Assembly (NCBI RefSeq): GCF_002305895.1 | Contig: NZ_CP022203.1 | Location: 8,156,001-8,220,000 of the forward strand | Length of the DNA stretch: 64,000 nucleotides | Direction: 5' to 3' | Origin: Corallococcus macrosporus DSM 14697 | Lineage (GTDB): Bacteria > Myxococcota > Myxococcia > Myxococcales > Myxococcaceae | Shown here: in pieces, positions 11,418 through 19,382 of the stretch | Numbering within the stretch: position 1 is the stretch's first letter | Layout of the letters: the number at the start of each line of letters is the position of its first letter | Notes under the pieces: model-generated | The model's database searches: none | The model's input: the letters and a program-made list of their open reading frames with translations, nothing else | Told to the model about the DNA's origin: nothing | Made by a program: the position numbers and the translations under genes

Positions 11418-12542
11418 ATGCCCGCGTCCACGCCCCAGCGTCTTCGCTCCTTCGTCACCGGCCAGGTCGAATTGACTCGCGCCGTCGCGCACGCGCTCAA
11501 GTCGCGGCCCTTCAATCCGTACCCGTACCTCAAGCCCTTCATCGAGAGGGCCTCGGGCGTCCGCGAGTCGCCCATCAGCGCCACGCCGCACACCGTCGTG
11601 TACACGCGCGGCAGCATGCGGCTGCTGCGCTACGCGGCCCCGCGCCGCCGCCACCGCACGCCCATCCTCTTCGTCTATTCGCTCATCAACCGCTGGTACA
11701 TCCTCGACTTCCTGCCGGGGCGCAGCCTCATCGAGCACCTCACCCGCGAGGGCTACGACGTCTACGCCATCGACTGGGGTGTGCCGGGGCAGGACGAGGA
11801 GCGGCTCACCTGGGATGACCTGCTCGGCGGGCTCATCCAGACGGCGGTGCGCTGGACGCTGCGCGTGAGCAAGAGCCGGGACTTGACGCTCTACGGCTAC
11901 TGCATGGGCGGCACCATGGCCCTGGCGTACACGGCCCTGTACCCCGAGGGCGTCCGCAACCTGGTGGCGCAGGCCACGCCGGTGGACTTCAGCAAGGGCG
12001 GCCTCTACACGCTGTGGACCTCCGCCAACCACTTCGACGTGGACTCGCTGGTGGACGCCTACGGCAACGTGCCCACGCCGGTGCTGGAGAGCGGCTTCCT
12101 CATGGCCGCGCCGGTGCAGCGCCTCACCCGCTGGCTGGAGGTGTGCCGCCGCATCGACGACCCGGAGTTCGTCACCACCTTCCTCGCCATGGAGCGCTGG
12201 GGCTCGGACCCCGTGCCCTTCCCGGGCGAGGTGTACCGGCAGTACATCAAGGACTGCTACCAGCAGAACCTCTTCCCCCAGGGCCTCATGGAAGTGGGCG
12301 GCGAGCGCGTGGACCTGGGCCGCATCCAGTGCGCCATCCTCAACGTCATCGCCGAACACGACACCATCGCGCTGCCCGCGATGAGCGAGCCGCTGAACAC
12401 CCTGGTCGGCTCGAAGGACTGTGAGACGCGGCGCTACCCGGTGGGCCACATCGGCCTGTCCGCCTCCAGCAAGGGGGCGACGAAGGTGTGGCCCTCCATT
12501 TCCGCGTGGATTGGCGCGCGCTCGAAGCCGATGGAGCCATGA
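11418..12542 (+). CDS. phaC: Polyhydroxyalkanoate synthase PhaC (class III-like)
   Basis: Polymerises hydroxyacyl-CoA into storage polyester. The 374-residue length is that of class III/IV synthases rather than the roughly 600 residues of class I. The lipase-box variant YGYCMGG supplies the nucleophile Cys; Asp in IAEHD and His in VGHIGL complete the triad. The start is the ATG at 11418, one base after the preceding stop. The last four bases (ATGA) overlap the start of the downstream hydrolase gene. No phaA or phaB is nearby; SDR genes elsewhere in the window are not obvious acetoacetyl-CoA reductases. Confidence 0.9.
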   Translation: MPASTPQRLRSFVTGQVELTRAVAHALKSRPFNPYPYLKPFIERASGVRESPISATPHTVVYTRGSMRLLRYAAPRRRHRTPILFVYSLINRWYILDFLPGRSLIEHLTREGYDVYAIDWGVPGQDEERLTWDDLLGGLIQTAVRWTLRVSKSRDLTLYGYCMGGTMALAYTALYPEGVRNLVAQATPVDFSKGGLYTLWTSANHFDVDSLVDAYGNVPTPVLESGFLMAAPVQRLTRWLEVCRRIDDPEFVTTFLAMERWGSDPVPFPGEVYRQYIKDCYQQNLFPQGLMEVGGERVDLGRIQCAILNVIAEHDTIALPAMSEPLNTLVGSKDCETRRYPVGHIGLSASSKGATKVWPSISAWIGARSKPMEP

Positions 12543-13447
12543 ACGTCTCGTCCGACACCGAAGCCATGGGCGTGCAGGTCCGCGAAGGCAGCATCCACCT
12601 GAGGGACGGCCGGCGGCTCGCCTACGTCGAATCCGGCGACCTGAGCGGCCTGCCCGTGTTCTTCATCCACGGCAACCCGGGCTCGCGCCACATGCGTCAC
12701 CCGGATGACCGGCTCACCCACGCGCTGGGCGTGCGCCTCATCGCGCCGGACCGGCCGGGCTATGGCCTGTCGGACTACCAGCCCGGGCGCACGCTGCTCG
12801 ACTTCCCGGAGGACTTGGAGCAGCTCGCCAACGCGCTGAAGATTGACCGCTTCGCCCTCTTCGGCGTGTCCGCCGGTGGGCCCTACGTGGCCGCGTCCGC
12901 GTGGAAGCTGGGGGAGCGCCTCACCCGCGCGGCGCTCGTCTCCGGCGCGGCGCCCCTGGCCCGTCCGGGCGCCATGGCGGGTGTGAACCGGGACTACCGC
13001 AACGCGTACACCATGGCCGCGTGGCCGGAGTGGGTGCTGCACCCGCTGATGGCCATGCATGACCGGCAGGTGCGCGCCAACCCCGCGCGGGCGCTGGCGG
13101 GCCTGCGCGCCCAGGCGTCGGCGGATGACCGCGCGGTGCTCGCCGACCCGCGCATCGCCGCGCAGGTCCAGGGCTGGCGCTACGAGGCCACGCGCAAGGG
13201 CGTGGCGGGCATGCGCCGCGAGGCCCACATCCTCGCGCAGCCGTGGAACGTCCCCCTGGAGGAGATTCGGACGGAGGTGGACCTCTGGTACTGGGAGGGC
13301 GACAGCATCGTCCCGACGCAGATGGGGCAGTACCTCGCGAACCGCATTCCGCGCGCCGTGCCCCGCTTCTTCCCCGGCGGTGGGCACTTCTCCATCTTCA
13401 CCCACTGGACGGACATCCTCACGCCGCTGGTCCAGCAGGGACGCTGA
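12539..13447 (+). CDS. Alpha/beta hydrolase
   Basis: A 302-residue alpha/beta-fold hydrolase. Oxyanion motif FFIHGNPGSRHM, APDRPGYGLSD, nucleophile Ser in FGVSAGGPY, Asp in YWEGDSIVP and His in GGGHFSIF are all visible. The start codon overlaps the phaC stop (ATGA), so it is translated from the same message. Its substrate is unknown; position suggests a thioesterase or depolymerase-like role in polyester metabolism. The longer upstream frame would overlap phaC and is unlikely. It is followed by the convergent transporter gene, with a hairpin between them. Confidence 0.88.
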   Translation: MNVSSDTEAMGVQVREGSIHLRDGRRLAYVESGDLSGLPVFFIHGNPGSRHMRHPDDRLTHALGVRLIAPDRPGYGLSDYQPGRTLLDFPEDLEQLANALKIDRFALFGVSAGGPYVAASAWKLGERLTRAALVSGAAPLARPGAMAGVNRDYRNAYTMAAWPEWVLHPLMAMHDRQVRANPARALAGLRAQASADDRAVLADPRIAAQVQGWRYEATRKGVAGMRREAHILAQPWNVPLEEIRTEVDLWYWEGDSIVPTQMGQYLANRIPRAVPRFFPGGGHFSIFTHWTDILTPLVQQGR

Positions 13448-13455
13448 GACGAAGC

Positions 13456-13476
13456 CCCGCGCTCAGGCGGCGCGGG
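13456..13476. terminator. GC-rich hairpin between convergent genes
   Basis: Perfect 7-bp inverted repeat CCCGCGC/GCGCGGG with a 7-base loop, straddling the stop codon of the transporter gene at 13463. There is no T-run on either side, so it may act as a weak or Rho-assisted terminator for one or both convergent operons. Confidence 0.4.
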
Positions 13477-14212
13477 ACTGTTCCGCGGGGGTGGCTGGCG
13501 GCGCGGGCGGGGCAAGGGGCTCGCCGTTCTCCCCCAGCACCACGGGGGCGATGCCCAGCTTCCGCTCGACGAAGGCGTGGCCCAGGTAGATGAAGGGCGT
13601 CAGGCCCACCGCGACCAGCAGCTTCACCACGTAGGACGTGTAGATGATGCTGACGATGGTGGAGTTGGGCAGCACGCCCGTCCACGCCACGTACTGCACC
13701 ACCACCGTGTCGATGAGCTGCGACACCAACGTGGAGCCCGTCGCCCGCACCCACAGGAGCCGGTTGCGCGTCAGCCGCTTGAGCCCGTTGAAGATGGCGA
13801 TGTCGCAGAACTGGCCCACCAGGTACGCAATCATGGACGCGACGAGGATGCGCTGGGAGCCGCCGAAGACGTTGTTGAACGCGTTCTCCACCGTGCCCGT
13901 GTAGTCGTTGGCGCGCGTCAGCGGGGCCCACGGCACCTGCACGGCGATGCCAATCACGATGAAGGCGAAGATGGCCATGAAGAAGCCCACCCACGTCACG
14001 AAGCGGGCCGCCTTCTTCCCGTAGAACTCGTTCAGGATGTCGGTGAGGAGGAACGTCACCGGGAAGGGCAGCATGCCAATGGACATCACCGCCACCACCG
14101 GCCCCACCTTCGCCTCGAACAGCTTCACGCCGATGATGTCGCCCACCACCAGCGAGGTGACGAACACCCCCGCCAACACCACGAAGAGCTGAAGCCGTCT
14201 GTCGAGGAGCAT
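13463..14212 (-). CDS. yhhQ: Queuosine precursor transporter (YhhQ/VUT family)
   Basis: An integral membrane protein of 249 residues that imports preQ0/preQ1 in E. coli. Six membrane segments are visible. The family signatures are here: VVGDIIGVKLFE near the start, FLLTDILNEFYGKKAAR, and IAYLVGQFCDIAIFNGLKR with RATGSTLVSQLIDT. The C-terminal tail is Pro/Ala-rich. The start is the ATG at 14212, preceded by AAGGA; the longer frame upstream reads through the previous gene's end. It is the last gene of a minus-strand set with two SDRs and a FolB-cupin protein. The organism also encodes QueD, so it may both salvage and make the precursor, or the transporter may carry a related pterin. Confidence 0.9.
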   Translation of the reverse strand: MLLDRRLQLFVVLAGVFVTSLVVGDIIGVKLFEAKVGPVVAVMSIGMLPFPVTFLLTDILNEFYGKKAARFVTWVGFFMAIFAFIVIGIAVQVPWAPLTRANDYTGTVENAFNNVFGGSQRILVASMIAYLVGQFCDIAIFNGLKRLTRNRLLWVRATGSTLVSQLIDTVVVQYVAWTGVLPNSTIVSIIYTSYVVKLLVAVGLTPFIYLGHAFVERKLGIAPVVLGENGEPLAPPAPPATPAEQSRAA

Positions 14213-14252
14213 CCCGTCGTCCTTGTGAACCGAGGCCGCGTCATACCGCGCC

Positions 14253-15032
14253 TCACTCCCGGAGCAGTAGCCCCCCGTCCAGCACCAGCTCGGAGCCGGA
14301 GAGCCACGACGCGCCCAGCAGGTAGCGCACCGCCCCGGCCACGTCCTCGGGACGCCCGAGCCGGCCGAGCGGATGCAGCGCCCGCAGGCCCGCGAGCTGG
14401 GCCTCCTGCCGCCGCGCGTGCTCGGGCCCCGGCAGCGCCCCTTCACCGGGCGCCAGGCGCACCTCGCGCACCATGTCCGTCTCCACCACGCCCGGCAGCA
14501 CCGCGCTGGCGCGCACGCCCTTCGCCGCCCCGGCCAACGCCAGCACCTTCATCACCTGGAGGAGCCCCGCCTTCGCCGCGCTGTACACCGCGCTGGTGAC
14601 CACGGGCCGCGTGGCCAGCGTGGACGCGATGAACACCTGCGCCCCACCCGGCGCCAGGACCTCCAGCGCCTGCTCGCCCAGCCGCAGCGGCGCGACGAGG
14701 TTGATTTCGAGCTGCGCCCGCAGCGCGTCCTCGCCAATGTGGCCCGGGAGCTGGTGCACCACCTGGCCCGCGCTGTGGACGAAGCCGTCCAGGCCCCCCA
14801 GCATCGTGGCCGCACGGCGCAGCAGGCCCTCGCGGGCCTCCGGCGAGGCCAGGTCGCACGGCAGCGCGAAGGCCTGCCCTGGCCAGGCCGCCATCAGCGA
14901 CTCCAGCACCTCCGCGCGCCGGCCCGACACCACCACCTGCCCGCCCGCGCGAAGCAGGGCCTCCGCCACCGCGCGGCCAATGCCCGTCCCACCACCGGTG
15001 ACGAGCACCTTGCGCGTGCCCACCTCATTCAT
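14253..15032 (-). CDS. Short-chain dehydrogenase/reductase
   Basis: A 259-residue SDR with TGGGTGIGRA cofactor loop, SGRRAE (NADP-type), catalytic Ser in FIAST and VYSAAKAG. The usual NNAG is replaced by HSAGQ. The C-terminus ends in the family's LVLDGG motif. The ATG at 15032 has GGAG upstream. It lies 69 bases downstream of the FolB-cupin gene and 40 bases upstream of the transporter, in one likely transcription unit. The substrate is unknown; a pterin or deazapurine-related role is suggested only by the company it keeps. Confidence 0.87.
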   Translation of the reverse strand: MNEVGTRKVLVTGGGTGIGRAVAEALLRAGGQVVVSGRRAEVLESLMAAWPGQAFALPCDLASPEAREGLLRRAATMLGGLDGFVHSAGQVVHQLPGHIGEDALRAQLEINLVAPLRLGEQALEVLAPGGAQVFIASTLATRPVVTSAVYSAAKAGLLQVMKVLALAGAAKGVRASAVLPGVVETDMVREVRLAPGEGALPGPEHARRQEAQLAGLRALHPLGRLGRPEDVAGAVRYLLGASWLSGSELVLDGGLLLRE

Positions 15033-15101
15033 GAAGGGCGCTCCCTGAAGACCCCCGCCATGGCGCTCCCGTTGGGCACGCCCCCCGGCGCCCTCCCCTC
15101 C

Positions 15102-15941
15102 TCACGGCTGGTGCTCCGCGGGGGAGCCCGGCGCCGCGGGCTCATCCAGCGGGTAATAGGAGTGGCCGGTGACGGGCAACAGCCCCTCCGGCGGCGGCTC
15201 GGTCTCCACCTCGTCCGACGGGATGAAGCCCGGCCTGTCCACGCAGAGCACCGTCTGCTCCGTGGCGGAGGGGTTGTCGTAGCGGTGCAGGAAGCCGCGC
15301 GGCCAGTGGAAGGCCATGCCCCGCGCCACCGGCTTGAACTGGAGGAGCAGCCCCGAGCCCAACACCAGCTCGCTCTCCTCCATCCGCTGGTGCACGTGCG
15401 TGGGGATGCAGCCACCCGGCTTCACCCGCAGCCGGTAGACGCCGTAGCCCGCGCCCTCGTGGATGATGTCCACGCGGCCAAAGCCCTTCTCCTCCCGCGC
15501 GTACACCATCTCCGCGGCGGTGCGGTGAATCTGGAGCGACGGCACCGCCAGCCCCCCCAGCGCCTGCGGCTTCGTCACCCGCACCGTGGCCGCGTGGACC
15601 TGCGCGCGCGGGACGTCGTCGGTGGGCGGCGCCAGCACGTAGCGGCACACCGTCTCCACGGCGGACTCCAGCAGCTCGAAGCGGCACGCCTCCAGGAGGA
15701 AGCGCAGCTCCCCCGCGAGCCGGCCGTAGTTCACCGTGTGCGCCAGCTTGCCGCCCACCGCGGCGGCGCGGGTGTCCAGGAACAGGGCCACGTCCAACCG
15801 CAGCGGCTGGGCCGCGACGCGCTCGCGGTTGAAGATGCCCACGATGCAGTCCACCGTGAGGCCCCGCAGCTCGATGACGTCCAGCGGCTGGCCCTCCGGC
15901 GTCGTGACGACGGGGGGATGGAATGCGTGCTCCGCGCTCAT
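15102..15941 (-). CDS. folB: Dihydroneopterin aldolase (FolB)-cupin fusion
   Basis: A 279-residue two-domain protein. Residues about 18-140 are a FolB/dihydroneopterin aldolase domain, converting dihydroneopterin to 6-hydroxymethyl-dihydropterin for folate. The active-site Glu (FNRER), Tyr (TVNYGRL), Glu (ELLESAVE) and Lys (VRVTKPQAL) line up with known enzymes. Residues about 165-255 form a cupin: GCIPTHVHQRMEESELVL supplies His-x-His and Glu, and FHWPRGFLHRYDN the second His. FolB is normally about 120 residues alone. The start overlaps the stop of the upstream SDR (ATGA). The cupin may be a metal enzyme or a sensor acting on the same pterin; this is inference. Confidence 0.88.
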   Translation of the reverse strand: MSAEHAFHPPVVTTPEGQPLDVIELRGLTVDCIVGIFNRERVAAQPLRLDVALFLDTRAAAVGGKLAHTVNYGRLAGELRFLLEACRFELLESAVETVCRYVLAPPTDDVPRAQVHAATVRVTKPQALGGLAVPSLQIHRTAAEMVYAREEKGFGRVDIIHEGAGYGVYRLRVKPGGCIPTHVHQRMEESELVLGSGLLLQFKPVARGMAFHWPRGFLHRYDNPSATEQTVLCVDRPGFIPSDEVETEPPPEGLLPVTGHSYYPLDEPAAPGSPAEHQP

Positions 15942-16672
15942 AGCTGTGCGCTCCTCCCGCCGTCGACGGCGATGACCTGCCCGGTGATGTACGGCGCCTC
16001 GCGGGCGAGGAAGACGACGGTGCGGGCGACGTCCTCGACGCTGCCCTCGCGCCCCATGGGGATGCGGCGCAGCACCGCGTCGCGGGCCTCGGCGTCGAAG
16101 CTCTCGGGGAAGGCCACCGTGCCGGGCGACACGGCGTTGACCCGGATGTGCGGGGCCAGCTCCACCGCCAGCGCGCGGGTGAGCATGATGAGGCCCGCCT
16201 TGCTCACCGAATAGTGCGCGTAGTGGCTCACCGGCCGCTCCCCGCCGACGTCGGTGAGGTGCACCACCAGCGGGTCCTTGCCGGCGCGCAGCGCGGGGAG
16301 CAGGGCCTGGGTGAGGAAGAAGGGCGCGTCCAGGTTCACCGCCATCATGGCGCGGTACTGGTCGCGGGAGATGTCGGCGAAGTCGGAGCGCTCGTAGAGG
16401 CCGGCGTTGTGGACCACCACGTCCAGCGCGGGCCAGGCCTCACGCACCTGCGCGGCCAGGGACTCCACCGCCTCCGGGCGGCTCAGGTCGGCGGCGTGCA
16501 GGGTGACGCGACGGCCGAGGCCTCGGAGCTCCTCCGCCAGCGCCTCCAGCGGTTCGAGCGAGCGGTTCGCATGGAGCGCCAGGTCATAGCCGGCGCGTCC
16601 GAGCGCCCGGGCCACCGCGCCGCCGATGCGGATGCCAGCCCCGGTGATGAATGCGGTCGCCATGGAGCGCAT
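15938..16672 (-). CDS. Pteridine-reductase/FolM-like SDR
   Basis: A 244-residue SDR. The cofactor loop TGAGIRIGGAVA carries the Arg two residues before the last Gly, seen in pteridine reductase PTR1 and FolM, and HANRS follows beta-2. VHNAG and YSVSKAG supply the catalytic region; the usual catalytic Ser position reads LTDVGGE, where PTR1-type enzymes have Asp. This fits reduction of dihydropterins and agrees with the FolB-cupin gene it overlaps by four bases. Two starts are possible (16672 or 16663) and neither has a strong ribosome site. It heads the four-gene operon that ends with the transporter. Confidence 0.8.
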   Translation of the reverse strand: MRSMATAFITGAGIRIGGAVARALGRAGYDLALHANRSLEPLEALAEELRGLGRRVTLHAADLSRPEAVESLAAQVREAWPALDVVVHNAGLYERSDFADISRDQYRAMMAVNLDAPFFLTQALLPALRAGKDPLVVHLTDVGGERPVSHYAHYSVSKAGLIMLTRALAVELAPHIRVNAVSPGTVAFPESFDAEARDAVLRRIPMGREGSVEDVARTVVFLAREAPYITGQVIAVDGGRSAQL

Positions 16673-16720
16673 TCACTAACAGGCCCAGCGGGGAAAGCCA
16701 CTTCGGACCTGCTGCCGCGA

Positions 16721-16752
16721 GGCGCGCCGGGCTCCCCCGAACCCGGCGCGCC
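16721..16752 (-). terminator. Strong GC-rich hairpin after the secreted-protein gene
   Basis: Perfect 11-bp inverted repeat GGCGCGCCGGG/CCCGGCGCGCC with a 10-base loop, 30 bases beyond the stop of the secreted-protein gene and 50 bases before the SDR start. Its placement fits termination of the upstream minus-strand gene. There is no U-tract. Confidence 0.5.
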
Positions 16753-16781
16753 CGCGGCGCGGTCCCCCAAACCTTCGAACC

Positions 16782-17213
16782 TCAGCGGATGGCGCTGGCG
16801 ACGTGGACGCGGCCCGGCGCGAAGGCCACCCACACCCACTCCTGGACCGGCTCGTAGCGGGCCGGAATCCAGCGCTGCTCGTAGAAGCCCCCGGTGCACC
16901 GGGTCACCCGCGCGCGGCGGTTGCCACGCTCACGGCACACCTCGGGGACCCACACGCGCTCGTAGCGGCCCTGCACCCAGCGATTCACGGTCTGCAGTTC
17001 GTAGCGGCCCCGAGCGTGCCGCGGCGGCAGCGGCGCGGGCCCCGGGTGGCGGCGGGCGTCGACGTGGACACCGAAGTTGCCGCCGCGGTTGTCATGCCGG
17101 TGCTGCTGGGAGAACCGCCCCTTCTCGTTGCTGTCGTCCTTCGCGTGCGCGGCCGTGGAGCCGAGGAGCATCATTCCGAAGGCCAGCACCGCGAAACCCG
17201 TCTTGAGCGCCAT
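16782..17213 (-). CDS. Secreted hypothetical protein
   Basis: A 143-residue protein with a Sec signal peptide (GFAVLAFGMMLLGSTAAHA, cleavage after AHA). The mature part is basic and rich in Arg, His, Trp and Tyr (GRYELQTVNRWVQGRYERVW and WIPARYEPVQEWVWVAF), with two Cys residues. It resembles the many small YXWY-type exported proteins of myxobacteria, but I do not recognise a family. The start is the ATG at 17213, which has a GGAGGAGG ribosome site; the longer frame is not needed. It is divergent from the methyltransferase gene and followed by the hairpin at 16721-16752. Confidence 0.8.
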   Translation of the reverse strand: MALKTGFAVLAFGMMLLGSTAAHAKDDSNEKGRFSQQHRHDNRGGNFGVHVDARRHPGPAPLPPRHARGRYELQTVNRWVQGRYERVWVPEVCRERGNRRARVTRCTGGFYEQRWIPARYEPVQEWVWVAFAPGRVHVASAIR

Positions 17214-17349
17214 TGTCGTCCTCCTCCATCGTCCTGCGTCGTCCTGCTTGAACCTTCTGACGGGGCCCCCCGCGGAACATTCAATGGCCAATACCGGCCG
17301 CATTTTCAGAGGGGAGCGCCGGTGTGGGTGCGGTACACCCGGAGCCACC

Positions 17350-18066
17350 ATGTTCCACCGCAAGGGGCCCACCCTCCGGGAGCTGGCCGCGCAGGCCCTC
17401 ACCTCCGTCGAGCACGGCTACGACCTGCTCGCGCCCAAGTTCGAGTACACGCCCTTCCGCACGCCGGACGCGGTGCTGGAGGCAGCCATCGCCCAGGTGG
17501 GCGCGCCCGGCAGCGTGGGCAGCGCGCTGGACGTGTGCTGCGGCACCGGCGCGGCCATGCGCCTCCTGCGTCCGCTCGCGCGGGAGCGCGTCGTGGGCTT
17601 CGACCTCAGCCAGGGCATGCTCGACGAGGCCCGCCTGCGACTCGCGGAGGCGCCCGGCACCGCGGCCCTGGAGTTCGTCCGGGGTGACGCGCTGGCGCTC
17701 CCCTTCGAAGGCGGGTTCGACGTCGTCACCAGCTTCGGCGCCTTCGGCCACATCCTCGAAGAGGACGAGCCCCGGCTCGTGCGCGGCATCGCCCGCGCGC
17801 TGCGCCCCGGGGGCCGCTTCGTCTTCGTCACCGCGCACCCGCCGTCGAAGCTGCGGCCTGGCTACTGGCTGGCCAAGGGCTTCAACGCGGCCATGCGCGC
17901 GCGCAACGCGCTGTGGAAGCCGCCCTTCGTCATGTACTACCTGACGTTCCTGGTGCCCCGGGCCCGCGCGCTGCTCGAAGCGGAGGGCTTCACCGTGGAG
18001 GTGCGCGACGGCCTCATGCCGGAGCCCTTCACCGTGCTGAGCACCGTCATCGCCACGAAGCGCTGA
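17350..18066 (+). CDS. Class I SAM-dependent methyltransferase
   Basis: A 238-residue methyltransferase. Motif I ALDVCCGTGAAMRLL binds SAM; VGFDLSQGMLDEAR, VRGDALALPF and the DVVTSFGAFGHI region are motifs II-IV of the Methyltransf_11 type. The start is the ATG at 17350, because the longer frame overlaps the divergent secreted-protein gene. The acceptor is unknown and no neighbouring pathway gives a clue. It converges on the Gre-factor gene with 7 bases between the stops. Confidence 0.87.
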   Translation: MFHRKGPTLRELAAQALTSVEHGYDLLAPKFEYTPFRTPDAVLEAAIAQVGAPGSVGSALDVCCGTGAAMRLLRPLARERVVGFDLSQGMLDEARLRLAEAPGTAALEFVRGDALALPFEGGFDVVTSFGAFGHILEEDEPRLVRGIARALRPGGRFVFVTAHPPSKLRPGYWLAKGFNAAMRARNALWKPPFVMYYLTFLVPRARALLEAEGFTVEVRDGLMPEPFTVLSTVIATKR

Positions 18067-18073
18067 GCGCGAC

Positions 18074-18577
18074 TCACGGGGCCGTGTAGTCCACGGACGT
18101 CACCGTGTATTCCACGGCGCCGCGCGGGCGCTCCACCACGACGGACTCGCCCACTTCCTTTCCCAGCAGCGCCCGGGCCAGGGGCGACTCCACGCTCAGC
18201 CGCCCCGCCTTCACGTCGGATTCATCCGGCCCGACGATGCGGTAGCGCGCCAGGCCGCCGTCCTCGTCCTCCAGGGCCACCCACGCGCCGAAGAAGACAC
18301 GGCCCACCTGCGCGGCGTCGGGCTCCACCACGCGCACCTCCTCCAGCACCGCCGCCAGCTCCTGTGCGCGCCGCTCGCGCTCCTTGCGGCGCACGCCCGC
18401 CTCCAGCTCCGTCAGCTCGCCCGCCATGGGGTCCGGCCCCTGCGCCGCCGCCAGCTCCTCCTGGAGCGCCCGGTAGCCCTCTGGCGTGATGTAGCGCTTC
18501 TCACCCGAGGACGCGCGAGGGCGGACGGGCAGCACGCCCTCATCGCCCGAGTCCTCCTTCGTGAATGCCTTCGACAT
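18074..18577 (-). CDS. Divergent GreA/GreB-family transcription factor
   Basis: A 167-residue relative of transcript-cleavage factors. The YITPEGYRALQEEL start of the N-terminal coiled coil is GreB-like, and the C-terminal FKBP-like domain is recognisable (GRVFFGAWVALEDEDG, RYRIVGPDESDVKAGRLSVE, SPLARALLGKEVGESVVVE). The coiled-coil tip is unusual: the conserved tip with acidic residues (GDxSENAEY type) is missing, replaced by a shorter GPDPMAGELTELEAG segment. Without those residues the protein may bind RNA polymerase without stimulating RNA cleavage. A true GreA is presumably encoded elsewhere. Confidence 0.82.
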   Translation of the reverse strand: MSKAFTKEDSGDEGVLPVRPRASSGEKRYITPEGYRALQEELAAAQGPDPMAGELTELEAGVRRKERERRAQELAAVLEEVRVVEPDAAQVGRVFFGAWVALEDEDGGLARYRIVGPDESDVKAGRLSVESPLARALLGKEVGESVVVERPRGAVEYTVTSVDYTAP

Positions 18578-18682
18578 GCCAACCCTCTGTCACGAAGCGG
18601 GCACGACCGCCGGTTCAAGTGTGCGCGCGCGGAGCCGGCCGTTAAGCTGCGCCCCCTTCCATTACCTCGCAAGGGTGAAGCC

Positions 18683-19357
18683 ATGACAGGACGGACGCAG
18701 CTCATCGGCAAGCAGGGCCAGGCACTGGCGGGCTATCTGAGCGAAGCCCCGAAGGGCGACGCGCCCGGAGCGGTGGTGCTCATCCATGAGTACTGGGGGC
18801 TCAACGGGCACACGCGCGACGTGGCGGACCGGCTGGCGCGCGAGGGCTTCACCGTCTTCGCGGTGGACCTCTACGACGGCCGCGTGACGAAGGACGCCAC
18901 CGAGGCCAACGCCATGCTGAAGGCGCTGGACTGGGGCAAGGCCACGGCGGACCTGCGCGCCGCGGTGGAGGCCCTGCGCGCGCGCAAGCCAGGGACCAAG
19001 GTGGCCATCATGGGCTTCTGCATGGGCGGCGCGCTGACGCTGCTGGCCGCCGCGAACGACCCGGGGCTGGACGCCGCCGTGCCCTTCTATGGCATCCCCC
19101 CGGAGGAGGCCGCCGACGTGTCGCGCATCCGCGCGCCCGTGCTGGGACACTTCGCGAAGAATGACGACTGGTGCTCGCCCGCGCGGGTGGATGCGCTGGA
19201 GCAGAAGCTGAAGGGCGGCGGCGTGCCCACGGAGATTCACCGCTACGACGCGCAGCACGCCTTCTTCAATGACACGCGTCCGGAGGTCTACTCGCAGGAC
19301 AACGCCGCGAAGGCGTGGCAGCGCACCGTGGACTTCCTCCACGCGAAGCTCGGCTGA
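18683..19357 (+). CDS. Dienelactone hydrolase family protein
   Basis: A 224-residue alpha/beta hydrolase of the dienelactone hydrolase type. Glu in VVLIHEYWGL, the nucleophile Cys in MGFCMGG, Asp in AKNDDWC and His in AQHAFFND are all in place. The classical enzyme opens dienelactone in chloroaromatic breakdown, but most relatives have other, often unknown, ester substrates. No catabolic genes are adjacent. The start is the ATG at 18683, with AGGG upstream. It is convergent with the lipoprotein gene that follows. Confidence 0.88.
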   Translation: MTGRTQLIGKQGQALAGYLSEAPKGDAPGAVVLIHEYWGLNGHTRDVADRLAREGFTVFAVDLYDGRVTKDATEANAMLKALDWGKATADLRAAVEALRARKPGTKVAIMGFCMGGALTLLAAANDPGLDAAVPFYGIPPEEAADVSRIRAPVLGHFAKNDDWCSPARVDALEQKLKGGGVPTEIHRYDAQHAFFNDTRPEVYSQDNAAKAWQRTVDFLHAKLG

Positions 19358-19382
19358 GCCTCGCGCGGAAGAAGGAGCGCAC

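Noticed and set aside
16776-16790. TTCGAACC stretch resembling a tRNA T-loop
   Set aside because: No acceptor or anticodon stem can be built around it.
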